Assembly: GCA_028293805.1 (NCBI GenBank)
Contig: JAQGOC010000016.1
Location: forward strand, 1 to 40,602
Length of the DNA: 40,602 bases
From: Gammaproteobacteria bacterium
GTDB lineage: Bacteria > Pseudomonadota > Gammaproteobacteria > Steroidobacterales > Steroidobacteraceae
Direction: 5' to 3'
Part shown: piece after piece, positions 1 through 8,142 of the stretch
Layout: every line of letters begins with the position of its first letter
Numbering within the stretch: position 1 is the stretch's first letter
Translations under genes and position numbers: made by a program
The notes under the pieces: model-generated
What the model saw: the letters and a program-made list of their open reading frames with translations, nothing else
The model's database searches: none
Told to the model about the DNA's origin: nothing

Positions 1-795
1 GACATGCTCAAGCTGACCCTGGAGGAGGAAGGCTGGGGCTCGCGTCCCATGATCACCCTCATGCCGACCGATCTGCTCGAGAAAATCATCCGCTACTACA
101 ACCAGCACGGCATCCGCACCACAGTGCACGTGTCGAGCGAGCTGCGCTCTCTGGACGCCCTCTATGCGGGCAGCGACACTCTCGCGCACCCCGTCATCCA
201 GGGACCCGTCAGCGATTCGTTCGTGAAGCTGATGGGAGCAAAGAAAACTCCCTTCGCGAGCACGCTGACCATCGGTGAGAACTACAGCCGTCTGGCCGAA
301 CATCCCGAATACCTCGATGAGCCCCTGTACGTCGCTTCGTTCAGTGCACAGGAACGGGAGCATCTGAAGACGGAGGTGCGCGCCGAGTATCAGAAGCGCC
401 CCTGGACGTGGTGGATGAAGCTCATGACGCCGGTAGCCATGGAGAATGTCCGCAAGGTCGACGCCGCCGGCGGCACGGTGGCCAGCGGCACCGATCAGAG
501 CAGCGGACCCGCGCTCCAGCACGAGTTGGAGCTGCTCAGCGCCGCGGGCATCGCGCCACTCAAAGTCATCCAGATCGCCACCCACAACAGTGCCGTGTTT
601 CTCGGCAAAGCCGACCGCATGGGCTCGATCGACTCCGGCCAGCTCGCCGACCTGGTGTTGTTGAGCAAGGATCCCACGGCCGACATCAAGAACGCCAAGT
701 CCATCGTGTTCGTGATGAAGGACGGCCAGATCATAGATGAGAGCAAGCTGCCACTTGCGGGCGGCAAGCAGCCGCGACGGTTCCCCGCCGGTTAG
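1..795 (+). CDS. Amidohydrolase family protein, C-terminal part (5' end outside window)
   Basis: The frame is open from base 1, so this is the 3' part of a longer metal-dependent hydrolase gene of the amidohydrolase/imidazolonepropionase type. About 264 residues are visible. Family marks are a TVHV strand near residue 40, the SGTDQ segment near residue 160 (position of the metal-binding Asp) and a typical C-terminus, IATHNSAVFLGKADRMGSI followed by GQLADLVLL and a closing beta-sandwich strand (VFVMKDGQIID). The substrate cannot be told from this part, and any signal peptide or HxH motif would lie upstream. Its stop codon overlaps the stop of the convergent ABC transporter gene by 4 bases. Confidence 0.85.
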   Translation, partial: DMLKLTLEEEGWGSRPMITLMPTDLLEKIIRYYNQHGIRTTVHVSSELRSLDALYAGSDTLAHPVIQGPVSDSFVKLMGAKKTPFASTLTIGENYSRLAEHPEYLDEPLYVASFSAQEREHLKTEVRAEYQKRPWTWWMKLMTPVAMENVRKVDAAGGTVASGTDQSSGPALQHELELLSAAGIAPLKVIQIATHNSAVFLGKADRMGSIDSGQLADLVLLSKDPTADIKNAKSIVFVMKDGQIIDESKLPLAGGKQPRRFPAG

Positions 796-2348
796 GGGTG
801 CAGGTGGATCGCGCTCTCGAGCCACTGCGCCACCTTGCCGGGCGGCATCCGGTCGGTGTCGCGATCCACCATGTAATTGGCTTCGCGCATCAGATCGATC
901 GGGATCGCGCCCACCAGCGGCTCGAGCGCCCGGTGCAATACCGGATCTGCCGCCCGCGCGGGTGAGACGAGGACGATCGCGTCGTAGGGCGGAATCACCT
1001 GCTGCGGATCTTCGAGGACGACAAGGTCGTATGCCTTTATGCGGCCGTCACTCGAGGCCGCGGAAATCACGTCGACCTCGTCGGACGTGGCGGCCCGATA
1101 CAGGAAAGTCGGTTGGAACTGCCGCTGCTGCCGAAAGCGCAAACCATACCGATCGCGCAGCGCTCGCCATTCGGAGCGTGCGAAGAATTCGAAGTCCCCG
1201 CCAATGCGCAGAGCCGGCGCATGCTGCGCAAGATCCGCGATCGTCCGAATGCCCAACGCCTCCGCACGGTCACGCCGCATTGCAAGCGCATAAGCATTCT
1301 CGAACCCGAGCGCTCCAAGCAGCAGAACACCATGTTCCCGGCGGAGCTGAACGCGCATCTCTTCCAGCATTTGCAGGCGTGGTGGCGCGTCGTGGCGGTT
1401 CATGACAGTCGACCAGACAGTGCCGGAATAATCGATGTACGCGTCGATTCCATTGCTCGCCAGCGCGCGGAACGCAATGACCGAGCCGAGATCTACGCGC
1501 GACGTGGAGGAATAGCCCTCCTTTTTGATTCTGTCGGCCATGAGCGCCGCCAGGATGTACTGCTCGGCGAAGTTCTTCGCGCCGATGACATAAGTCGATC
1601 TGCTGCCCGCGGCGACGGAGCCGACACCTGCGGCGGCAACCCCTGCAACCAACAGCCCGACACCGAGCCATATCTTGCGTGGCTTGCGCTTCGCGACACC
1701 CGCTTCAATCAGACCCAGAAGCTGGTCGGCCATGAGTGCCAATGCCACGGCAGCGATGCATCCGAACAGGACCGAGACCCAGTCCTCGATCTGCAGCCCG
1801 GAGAAGATGTAGTTGCCCAGGCTCGTCTGGCCAACGGGGGTCGACAGGGTCGCGCCCCCGATCACCCAGACGGCCGCGGTCCGCAGTCCGGCCATGAGAA
1901 CCGGTGCGGCCAGCGGCAGCTCTATGCGCAACAGCCGTTGCCGCTCTGTCATGCCGACGCCGCGCGCCGCCTCGATGACGGCCGGATCGAGGTTCGCCAA
2001 TCCGGTCACGCCGTTGCGCAGGATCGGCAGCATCGAATACAGCGTGAGAGCCAGCAGGGAAGGAAGAAATCCGAGTGCCGAGAACCCGTGACCGAATACA
2101 TGCCTCGAGGCGGAGGAAAGGGCCAGCAGGAGCGGATAGAACAAGGCTAGAAGAGCCAGGCTCGGCACCGTCTGTACGACACTCGCGAAGCCGAGTACCG
2201 GCCAGCGGACCCGGGCACTGCGGCTTGCCATCACCACCAGCGGGACGCTGATGAGAAAGCCCAGGGCCAGGGCAGCTGCGCTCAGCAGGACATGCTGGCT
2301 TAAATAATCCGGCAGCAGGCGCGCGGCTGCGGCGAAACGCTCATTCAC
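792..2348 (-). CDS. ABC importer permease fused to substrate-binding domain (OpuB/EgtU type)
   Basis: This 518-residue membrane protein has an N-terminal permease domain (residues about 1-235, several membrane segments, inner-membrane loop near the EAARGVGMTERQRLLRIELP stretch) and a C-terminal periplasmic binding domain (about 250-518). The binding domain starts with VIGAKNFAEQYILAALM, the typical opening of OpuAC/ProX-like glycine betaine, choline or carnitine binding proteins. Such permease-binder fusions are known in the OpuB, OpuC and EgtU (ergothioneine) families. The gene overlaps the upstream ATPase gene by 8 bases, so the two form one operon. Substrate is undecided between quaternary-amine osmoprotectants and ergothioneine. 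Confidence 0.88.
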   Translation of the reverse strand: MNERFAAAARLLPDYLSQHVLLSAAALALGFLISVPLVVMASRSARVRWPVLGFASVVQTVPSLALLALFYPLLLALSSASRHVFGHGFSALGFLPSLLALTLYSMLPILRNGVTGLANLDPAVIEAARGVGMTERQRLLRIELPLAAPVLMAGLRTAAVWVIGGATLSTPVGQTSLGNYIFSGLQIEDWVSVLFGCIAAVALALMADQLLGLIEAGVAKRKPRKIWLGVGLLVAGVAAAGVGSVAAGSRSTYVIGAKNFAEQYILAALMADRIKKEGYSSTSRVDLGSVIAFRALASNGIDAYIDYSGTVWSTVMNRHDAPPRLQMLEEMRVQLRREHGVLLLGALGFENAYALAMRRDRAEALGIRTIADLAQHAPALRIGGDFEFFARSEWRALRDRYGLRFRQQRQFQPTFLYRAATSDEVDVISAASSDGRIKAYDLVVLEDPQQVIPPYDAIVLVSPARAADPVLHRALEPLVGAIPIDLMREANYMVDRDTDRMPPGKVAQWLESAIHLHP

Positions 2349-3117
2349 GCCGCGTTCGTTCCTGCATGAGGATGCGAACGCGTTCGGCCTGCCGGCGGGG
2401 CATGTCCATCAATGCGCGAACGCCGGCGTCCGGATGTTCGGTGAGCAGCTGATGGGGCGCGCCGTCCGCGACGATTTCACCCTGGCGCACTACGATGATC
2501 CGATCCCCTAGAAGCACTGCTTCCATCACATCGTGCGTCACCATGACCGTTGTAAGCCCCATCGACTCGTGAAGGCGTCGGTATTCGGACCCGAGAGTAT
2601 CGCGCGTCACCGGATCGAGCGCCCCGAAAGGCTCATCCATGAGCATGATCGAAGGGCGCGCGGCGAGCGCACGGGCGACCCCAACGCGCTGTTGCTGCCC
2701 CCCGGAAAGCTCCGACGGCATGCGGGCTAGATAGCTGCGCGGCAGCTCGACCAGATCGATCAACTCCGCGGCACGCGCGGCGATCTGCGGTTTCGGCCAG
2801 CCGAGCAGCAGCGGCGTGATCCCGACGTTCTCCGCAACGCTCATGTGGGGAAACAGCCCGATCCCCTGGAACACATAACCGATGCGCCGGCGCAGACTGT
2901 ACCCGGGCACGGACTGCACCGATTCGCCCGCGACACAGACCAACCCCCGATCCGGCTCGATGAGCCGGTTGATCATCTTCAGCAGAGTGGTCTTGCCCGA
3001 TCCCGAATCACCGACGAGCGCCACGAATGCCTTCGGGGCGACGCTGAAGCTCACGTCGCGCACGGCGAAATCCCGGCCTTCGTCGAATGACTTGGAGACG
3101 TTTTGAAAGGAAATCAT
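2341..3117 (-). CDS. ABC importer ATP-binding protein (OpuB/EgtV type)
   Basis: A 258-residue cytoplasmic ATPase that powers the downstream fused permease. Visible motifs are Walker A GDSGSGKT (residues 36-43), Q-loop Gln84, signature LSGGQ (137-141), Walker B with D161-E162 (MLMDEP) and the switch His in VTHD. Length suits a short OpuBA/EgtV-like subunit with no C-terminal CBS pair. It is first in the operon, and the permease starts inside its 3' end. The start sits 53 bp from the divergent FAD monooxygenase frame at 3171. Confidence 0.9.
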   Translation of the reverse strand: MISFQNVSKSFDEGRDFAVRDVSFSVAPKAFVALVGDSGSGKTTLLKMINRLIEPDRGLVCVAGESVQSVPGYSLRRRIGYVFQGIGLFPHMSVAENVGITPLLLGWPKPQIAARAAELIDLVELPRSYLARMPSELSGGQQQRVGVARALAARPSIMLMDEPFGALDPVTRDTLGSEYRRLHESMGLTTVMVTHDVMEAVLLGDRIIVVRQGEIVADGAPHQLLTEHPDAGVRALMDMPRRQAERVRILMQERTRRE

Positions 3118-3170
3118 GGCCCTGCGGATTCTAACCGGACGGGCGCGATATAGCGCCTTGCGGCAGGGAA

Positions 3171-4469
3171 GTGGCCCCTGTTAAGAAGATGGCTATGATG
3201 AATAGTCCACCACACGATGTCCGCTCTATGGAAACACAGTGCTGTATTGCCGGAGGCGGACCTGCCGGCATGATGCTGGGCTTCCTGCTCGCACGCGCAG
3301 GGGTTCGCACGCTCGTGCTGGAGAAGCACGCCGATTTCCTCCGCGACTTCCGCGGCGACACCATTCATCCATCCACATTGACTGTCATGGACGAGCTCGG
3401 TCTTCTCGAGCGCTTCCTGAGGCTTCCGCATCAGAAACTCGAGCGGCTCGAGGGGTGGTTCGGCGATTACAAGATCAAGGTGGCGGACTTCGACAGGCTG
3501 CCGGCACGGTCCCCGTTCATCGCCCTCATGCCGCAGTGGGATTTCCTGAACTTCCTCGCGGAGGAGGGGCGAAGCTTACCCGAGCTGACCGTGATGACGC
3601 GCGCGGAAGTGACCGGCCTCCTGGGAACGGGCGGCCGGGTAACTGGCGTTCGCGCCAGGACGCCGGACGGCCCCTTGGAAGTGAATGCAGTGCTGACGGT
3701 CGGAGCTGACGGGCGCCGCTCCACGGTACGCGAGCAGGCCGGGCTCGAACTCGAGGACATCGGTGCGCCCATCGATGTCATGTGGTTCCGGGTGGGGCGC
3801 GAGGCATCCGGCCTGGATCGGGCCTTCACTCACGTGGTCCCCGGCAAGATCCTGATTACCCTCGATCGCGGCGACTATTGGCAGTGCGCGTATGTCATTC
3901 CCAAAGGTGCCGCGGAGTCGGTCAAGGCGCGCGGCCTGCCCGCCTTTCTCGAAGATGTGAGCCGCACGTCTCCCGCCCTGAAACCGCGCCTCTCCGACGT
4001 AAAAAGCTGGGATGACGTGCAGCTGCTGACGGTCGCCATCGATCGCCTCAAATGCTGGAGCGCCCCTGGCCTGCTCTGCATAGGCGACGCAGCGCACGCC
4101 ATGTCGCCCGTCGGAGGCGTGGGCATCAATCTCGCGATCCAGGATGCGGTTGCGACTGCGAACCTGCTGGGGGAAAAGCTTCGCCTCGGTCGCTTGACCG
4201 ACGCGGATGTTCAGGCCGTCCAGCAGCGCCGCGCCTGGCCGGCGAAAATGACCCAGGCGTTCCAGGTGGGGGCACAGAATGCCATATTGACGCCGGTGCT
4301 CACGGGTGCCAATCATGTGTTGCGGCCCCCGCTTCCCTTAAGGCTACTGACTCACGCACCGTGGCTGCGGGGGCTGGCGGCGCGCGTTATCGGCCTGGGC
4401 TTTCGGCCGGAGCACGTGCAGCCCGCGCTGCCCGGACGAAACGTTGGCGGAGCGATCAACCCAACCTGA
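3171..4469 (+). CDS. FAD-dependent monooxygenase (PHBH fold)
   Basis: A flavin-dependent aromatic hydroxylase-type enzyme of up to 432 residues. The dinucleotide-binding motif is IAGGGPAGMMLGFLLARAG near residues 26-44, followed by the acidic end of beta-2 (VLEKH). The second FAD motif, CIGDAAHAMSPVGGVGINLA, lies near residue 305 and is diagnostic of the PHBH/UbiH group. The start is uncertain: GTG at 3171, ATG at 3189 and ATG at 3228 (METQCCIAGGG) all precede the fold. The last is closest to the usual family N-terminus, but none has a strong ribosome site. Substrate unknown. The antiporter gene follows 16 bases after the stop, so the two may be co-transcribed. Confidence 0.88.
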   Translation: MAPVKKMAMMNSPPHDVRSMETQCCIAGGGPAGMMLGFLLARAGVRTLVLEKHADFLRDFRGDTIHPSTLTVMDELGLLERFLRLPHQKLERLEGWFGDYKIKVADFDRLPARSPFIALMPQWDFLNFLAEEGRSLPELTVMTRAEVTGLLGTGGRVTGVRARTPDGPLEVNAVLTVGADGRRSTVREQAGLELEDIGAPIDVMWFRVGREASGLDRAFTHVVPGKILITLDRGDYWQCAYVIPKGAAESVKARGLPAFLEDVSRTSPALKPRLSDVKSWDDVQLLTVAIDRLKCWSAPGLLCIGDAAHAMSPVGGVGINLAIQDAVATANLLGEKLRLGRLTDADVQAVQQRRAWPAKMTQAFQVGAQNAILTPVLTGANHVLRPPLPLRLLTHAPWLRGLAARVIGLGFRPEHVQPALPGRNVGGAINPT

Positions 4470-4485
4470 CGCGGAAGACCGAACA

Positions 4486-5766
4486 ATGAATGCGTCCGTG
4501 CACCAGACCGAGGACCTGCTGTTCTCGATTTTATTGCAGCTCATTGTCATGATCGGCGTTGCGCGGCTGATGAATACCCTACTGCGCAAATTCGGACAAC
4601 CCGGCGTCATCGGCGAGATCATCGCGGGCCTGCTGCTGGGCCCCTCGCTGCTCGGACATTTCTTCCCGCAGGCCTCGCATGCCGTGTTCGGGGACAAGGC
4701 TTCGACGCCGATCATCATCATCAGTCAGATCGGCCTCATCCTCCTCATGTTCCAGATCGGGATGGACTTCGAGTTCGCCCACCTGAGAAACCGGCGCAAT
4801 GCGCGCGGCGTACTCGGTATCACGCTCGCATCGGTCGGCGTACCGTTCTGTCTCGGGCTCATGATCGGACATTGGTCGGCCCCGGTGCTGGCTCCCGGCA
4901 TCGATCCCCTGGTGTACAGCCTGTTCTGCGGCGTAGGCCTGGCGATCACGGCGGTGCCGATTCTCGGGCGCATCCTGCGTGAATTCGGGTTGACGCGCAG
5001 TGACATTGGCGTCATCGCCATTTCCGCGGCAGCGCTGAATGACGTGGTGGGTTGGATCCTGCTGGCCGGCGTGTCCGCCTACGCGGCCGCGCACTTCTCG
5101 GGCACCCGCGTTGTCTTGCAGATCGGCGGACTGCTCCTCCTCCTGGGCGCGTTGTGGTTCGTACTACGGCCCGCCGTGAACAGGCTCATTGCGAGCAATC
5201 CATTACGCGACGGCGACGTCCCGCCCAATTTGATGGCCGCCGTCCTGTGCCTGATGCTGGCGCTCAGCATCTGCACGTACAAGCTCGGCATCTTCGCCAT
5301 CTTCGGCGGCTTTGCGGCGGGCCTGCTGTTCCATCGGCACGAAGCCTTCGTGAACGCCTGGCGACGCCAGGTAGGCCGCTTCGTGATGGTGTTCTTCCTG
5401 CCGGTGTTCTTCACCTTTACGGGCCTGCGAACCAACGTGCTCGGACTGTCCACACTGGCCGATGTGCAGTGGCTCATCGTAGTGCTCGGCGCCGCGGTAC
5501 TGGGCAAGATCATCCCCGTGTACCTCGCCGGCCGTCTCTCCGGCTTTGACCGTCACCAGTCCTGGGTGCTCGGAGCTTTGATGAACACGCGCGCGCTCAT
5601 GGAGCTGATCGTTCTCAACATTGGCTTCGACCTCGGCTTCATCCCGCAGAAGGTATTCACCATGCTGGTGATCATGGCGGTGGTCACGACGATCATGACA
5701 GGCCCGCTGCTGAAACTCCTGCTGCCGCGCGCGGGCCACGTGATTCCGGCGGGCGTCGAAGCCTAG
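4486..5766 (+). CDS. Cation:proton antiporter, CPA2 family
   Basis: An integral inner-membrane protein of about 426 residues with some 12-13 hydrophobic segments, belonging to the KefB/NapA-like CPA2 group. It exchanges Na+ or K+ for protons. The conserved core has TAVPILGRILREFGL and then AALNDVVGW, whose Asn-Asp pair is the ion-binding signature of electrogenic antiporters. There is no TrkA-N or TrkA-C regulatory tail. I chose ATG 4486 (MNASVHQ) because GGAAG lies 8 bases upstream. A TTG at 4444 would extend the frame into the monooxygenase gene and is unlikely. Confidence 0.88.
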   Translation: MNASVHQTEDLLFSILLQLIVMIGVARLMNTLLRKFGQPGVIGEIIAGLLLGPSLLGHFFPQASHAVFGDKASTPIIIISQIGLILLMFQIGMDFEFAHLRNRRNARGVLGITLASVGVPFCLGLMIGHWSAPVLAPGIDPLVYSLFCGVGLAITAVPILGRILREFGLTRSDIGVIAISAAALNDVVGWILLAGVSAYAAAHFSGTRVVLQIGGLLLLLGALWFVLRPAVNRLIASNPLRDGDVPPNLMAAVLCLMLALSICTYKLGIFAIFGGFAAGLLFHRHEAFVNAWRRQVGRFVMVFFLPVFFTFTGLRTNVLGLSTLADVQWLIVVLGAAVLGKIIPVYLAGRLSGFDRHQSWVLGALMNTRALMELIVLNIGFDLGFIPQKVFTMLVIMAVVTTIMTGPLLKLLLPRAGHVIPAGVEA

Positions 5767-5894
5767 CTCATCGCAGGCACCGGCAGCTGGCGATTTCCCG
5801 CTGTTTCCGCGTCCACGGCGGCGCCGCGCGACTGTGTGACAGACACAGACCTGACATAGACTGGCAGGCCCACACTGCAAGCGAGGAGCAAGCC

Positions 5895-6326
5895 ATGAAA
5901 ATCAAGAGACGCGGATCAGCCACCTGGAAAGGCGGGCTCAAGGACGGCGTCGGCAGCATCTCCACGGAGAGCGGCGCTCTGCAGGCTTATCCGTACGGCT
6001 TCGCAAGCCGCTTCGAGGGCAAGCGCGGCACCAATCCCGAGGAGCTCATTGCCGCAGCCCACGCGGGCTGCTTCACGATGGCGCTGTCCCTCATGCTGGG
6101 AGAGGCCAAGCTCGTGGCCGAACAGATGGAAACTTCCGCGGAGGTGACGCTCGAGCAGCTGGACGGCGGGTTTGCCATTACGGCCGTGCACCTGGCGCTG
6201 AAGGCAAGGATTCCGGGCGCGGACCAGCCGACTTTCGACCAGCTCGTCGGCAAGGCCAAGGTCGGCTGCCCGGTCTCGAAACTCCTCAAGGCCGAAATCA
6301 CTCTCGACGCCACGCTGCTGCCCTGA
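5895..6326 (+). CDS. osmC: OsmC family peroxiredoxin
   Basis: A 143-residue thiol peroxidase of the OsmC/Ohr superfamily, which reduces organic hydroperoxides in the cytoplasm. The two redox cysteines are C59 (in AAAHAGCFTMALS) and C125 (in VGCPVSKLL). The N-terminus (KRRGSATWKGGLKDGVGSIS) and the NPEELIAAAHAGCF block match OsmC rather than Ohr. AGGAG at 5884-5888 precedes the ATG. A strong hairpin follows the stop. Confidence 0.93.
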   Translation: MKIKRRGSATWKGGLKDGVGSISTESGALQAYPYGFASRFEGKRGTNPEELIAAAHAGCFTMALSLMLGEAKLVAEQMETSAEVTLEQLDGGFAITAVHLALKARIPGADQPTFDQLVGKAKVGCPVSKLLKAEITLDATLLP

Positions 6327-6350
6327 TCCGACGCGTTTGCGGAGCACGTT

Positions 6351-6382
6351 CCGCCCGGCGCTTGCCAAGAAGCGCCGGGCGG
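6351..6382. terminator. Bidirectional hairpin between osmC and the Prx-Grx gene
   Basis: A perfect 13-bp inverted repeat, CCGCCCGGCGCTT (6351-6363) and AAGCGCCGGGCGG (6370-6382), with a 6-base loop. It sits between two convergent genes, osmC ending at 6326 and the peroxiredoxin ending at 6391. There is no clear T-tract on either side, so strength as an intrinsic terminator is inferred from stem stability and position. Confidence 0.7.
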
Positions 6383-6390
6383 GTAGTCGG

Positions 6391-7179
6391 TCAACCCGGC
6401 GCAGCGGCTGGCTGGGCTACTGCCCTCGTGCCTGCACCGTTTTCGGCAGGCAATTTGCCCAGAAACTCCTGCAGGGCATCCGCGCCGCCGATCAGCTTGC
6501 CGCCGATGAACACCTGCGGCACTTTGGCCGCGCCCGATGCGGCGCGTACCGAGTTCATCGTGACGCCGTCGCCAATATAAATGCGCTCGTGGGGAATCCC
6601 CCGCTCTTCCAGTAGCTTTTGCGCGCGCGCGCAAAATGGACAGCCGTGTCGCGCAAACATCGTCACGGAGCCCATGCGCCGCGAGGGATCCAGATACGTC
6701 AACGTCGTGTCGGCATCGGAAACTTCGAACGGATCGCCCGGCTTATCCGGTTCGATGAACATCTTCTCGATGCGGCCGTCATTCACGAGCATCGAATAAC
6801 GCCAGGACCGCTTGCCCAGGCCCGCGTCGCTTTTGTCGACCAGCATTCCCATGGCGGCTGTGAACGCGCCGTCGGCATCCGGAAGGAACGTGAGTTCGTC
6901 GGCATTCTGCTCGCGTTGCCATGCGTCCATTACGAAGGGATCGTTTACGGCAAGGCAGATGATGCTATCCACACCATGCCTGCGCAACTCCGGCGCGAGC
7001 TCCACGAAACGCGGCACATGCCCCGTCGAGCACGTGGGTGTGTACGCTCCGGGAAGCGCAAACAGCGAGACGCGCCTACCTTTGAAGATCTCATCCGACC
7101 TGACGTTCGTCAGCTGGCCGTTGCGCAGCACCTTGAAGGTGACGTTAGGGACAGCGGTGCCTTCGCGGGTCGCGGGCAT
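6391..7179 (-). CDS. Hybrid peroxiredoxin 5 - glutaredoxin (glutathione-dependent peroxidase)
   Basis: A 262-residue two-domain peroxidase. Residues about 6-165 form a Prx5/AhpE-like domain with peroxidatic Cys50 in GAYTPTCS. Residues about 170-245 form a glutaredoxin with active site C180-P-F-C183 and the KVPQVFIGG cis-Pro strand and GG motif. In characterised hybrids the fused glutaredoxin uses glutathione to recycle the peroxidatic Cys, so the protein is a self-contained hydroperoxide reductase. AGGAG lies 7 bases upstream of the ATG. The last 15-20 residues are a low-complexity Ala/Pro tail. It faces osmC across a shared hairpin. Confidence 0.93.
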   Translation of the reverse strand: MPATREGTAVPNVTFKVLRNGQLTNVRSDEIFKGRRVSLFALPGAYTPTCSTGHVPRFVELAPELRRHGVDSIICLAVNDPFVMDAWQREQNADELTFLPDADGAFTAAMGMLVDKSDAGLGKRSWRYSMLVNDGRIEKMFIEPDKPGDPFEVSDADTTLTYLDPSRRMGSVTMFARHGCPFCARAQKLLEERGIPHERIYIGDGVTMNSVRAASGAAKVPQVFIGGKLIGGADALQEFLGKLPAENGAGTRAVAQPAAAPG

Positions 7180-7321
7180 GGCTCAGCTCCTGAGTGTGGA
7201 AGTCGACCGCGCGAAGGACGCAAGTTGGGGTCCCGTGCGGCGTGAGTACGGACTCCTGCACCTGCGCGAACATTTCGACCACCCGGCGCCGGATAGCTTC
7301 GCTGTGCTCGTTGGCTTCCGC

Positions 7322-7632
7322 ACTGAAGGCAAGCCTGGGCCGGTGATCGAGCAGTCCGCCGAGAGCTATGCGGCTACTTTCGACACCAAGGTACTGGGCA
7401 CCCTGCTGAGCATGAAGCTTGAGCTGCACGTGATGCTCCTCAACAGCGAGGCAGCATCATTAATGTATCCTCTGTTTTCGGTCGCACCGGCGTGGCGGGC
7501 GTCGGTTTACCTCGCCAGCAAGCACGCGGTCGATGGCCTGACCAAGGCCGCGGCGCTCGAGGTAGCGGGATGCACGCGTCCTTCATCACCGGCACGTCAA
7601 TCGCAGTCGACGGCGGCAAAGCGGCGCAGTGA
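7322..7632 (+). pseudogene. Decayed short-chain dehydrogenase/reductase gene
   Basis: Fragments of one SDR protein are spread over two frames. TEGKPGPVIEQSAESYAATF and VLGTLLSMKLELHVML lie at 7322-7440. GSIINVSSVFGRTGVAG is in the next frame at 7450-7500. ASVYLASKHAVDGLTKAAAL, holding the catalytic YxxxK, returns to the first frame from 7499. SFITGTSIAVDGGKAAQ and a stop are again in the other frame at 7576-7632. The Rossmann N-terminus is missing, and roughly 60 codons between the helix after YxxxK and the C-terminal strand have been deleted. The gene is clearly dead. The 140 bp upstream (7180-7321) carries no recognisable SDR sequence. Confidence 0.8.
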
Positions 7633-7698
7633 TTTTCGTGAACCTGCGGCAAGCCCGTGCGTGAAAACGGGCTTGCCGCTCAACCAGAGCGCGAAACC

Positions 7699-8082
7699 AT
7701 GCAACACAAGCTCACCAAGCTGCCCGGTCCCGAACACCCCATCACGATCGAAAGGAGCTCGGCCCACATCGTCGTTTCCGTTGCGGGCAGTGTGATCGCC
7801 GACTCTCGCGATTCGCTGACGCTTCGTGAGGCGGCATACCCGGCGGTGCACTACGTCCCCCGCAAGGACGTAGACATGTCGCTGCTGGAACGCACCGAAC
7901 ACAACACCTACTGCCCTTACAAGGGGGACTGCTCCTACTACAGCATCCCGGGCGGCGGCGCGAGAGCTGTGAACGCCGTATGGACTTACGAGGCTCCTTT
8001 CGCAGCCGTGGCCGAGATCAAGGATCACCTGGCCTTCTATCCCAACCGCGTCGATACGATCGAGCTGACCCCGGCGGCTTGA
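7699..8082 (+). CDS. DUF427 domain protein
   Basis: A 127-residue cytoplasmic protein that is essentially one DUF427 domain. It shows the family strings HPITIE near the N-terminus, DSLTLREA, the YVPRKDVDMSLLERTEHNTY region, CPYKGDCSYYS and the aromatic AFYPNRVD end. The biochemical function of DUF427 is unknown to me. I chose ATG 7699 because homologues begin just before HPITIE. A GTG at 7657 would add 14 atypical residues. The neighbouring dead SDR suggests the local block has been rearranged. Confidence 0.85.
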   Translation: MQHKLTKLPGPEHPITIERSSAHIVVSVAGSVIADSRDSLTLREAAYPAVHYVPRKDVDMSLLERTEHNTYCPYKGDCSYYSIPGGGARAVNAVWTYEAPFAAVAEIKDHLAFYPNRVDTIELTPAA

Positions 8083-8108
8083 GAAGGATGCCGCGGGCTG
8101 CGGCGCAC

Positions 8109-8135
8109 CCGCCGGACCGCAGTGTTGGCCGGCGG
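8109..8135. terminator. Hairpin between convergent DUF427 and PrnB-family genes
   Basis: A 7-bp perfect stem, CCGCCGG (8109-8115) and CCGGCGG (8129-8135), with a 13-base loop. It lies in the 60-bp gap between two convergent stops. No T-tract follows, so the terminator role is inferred from placement. Confidence 0.4.
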
Positions 8136-8142
8136 TGTCGGC

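Noticed and set aside
6812-7795. 327-codon plus-strand ORF across the Prx-Grx gene and beyond
   Set aside because: Its first part is antisense to the peroxiredoxin. Only the 3' portion (from 7322) is meaningful, and that is the SDR remnant listed as a pseudogene.
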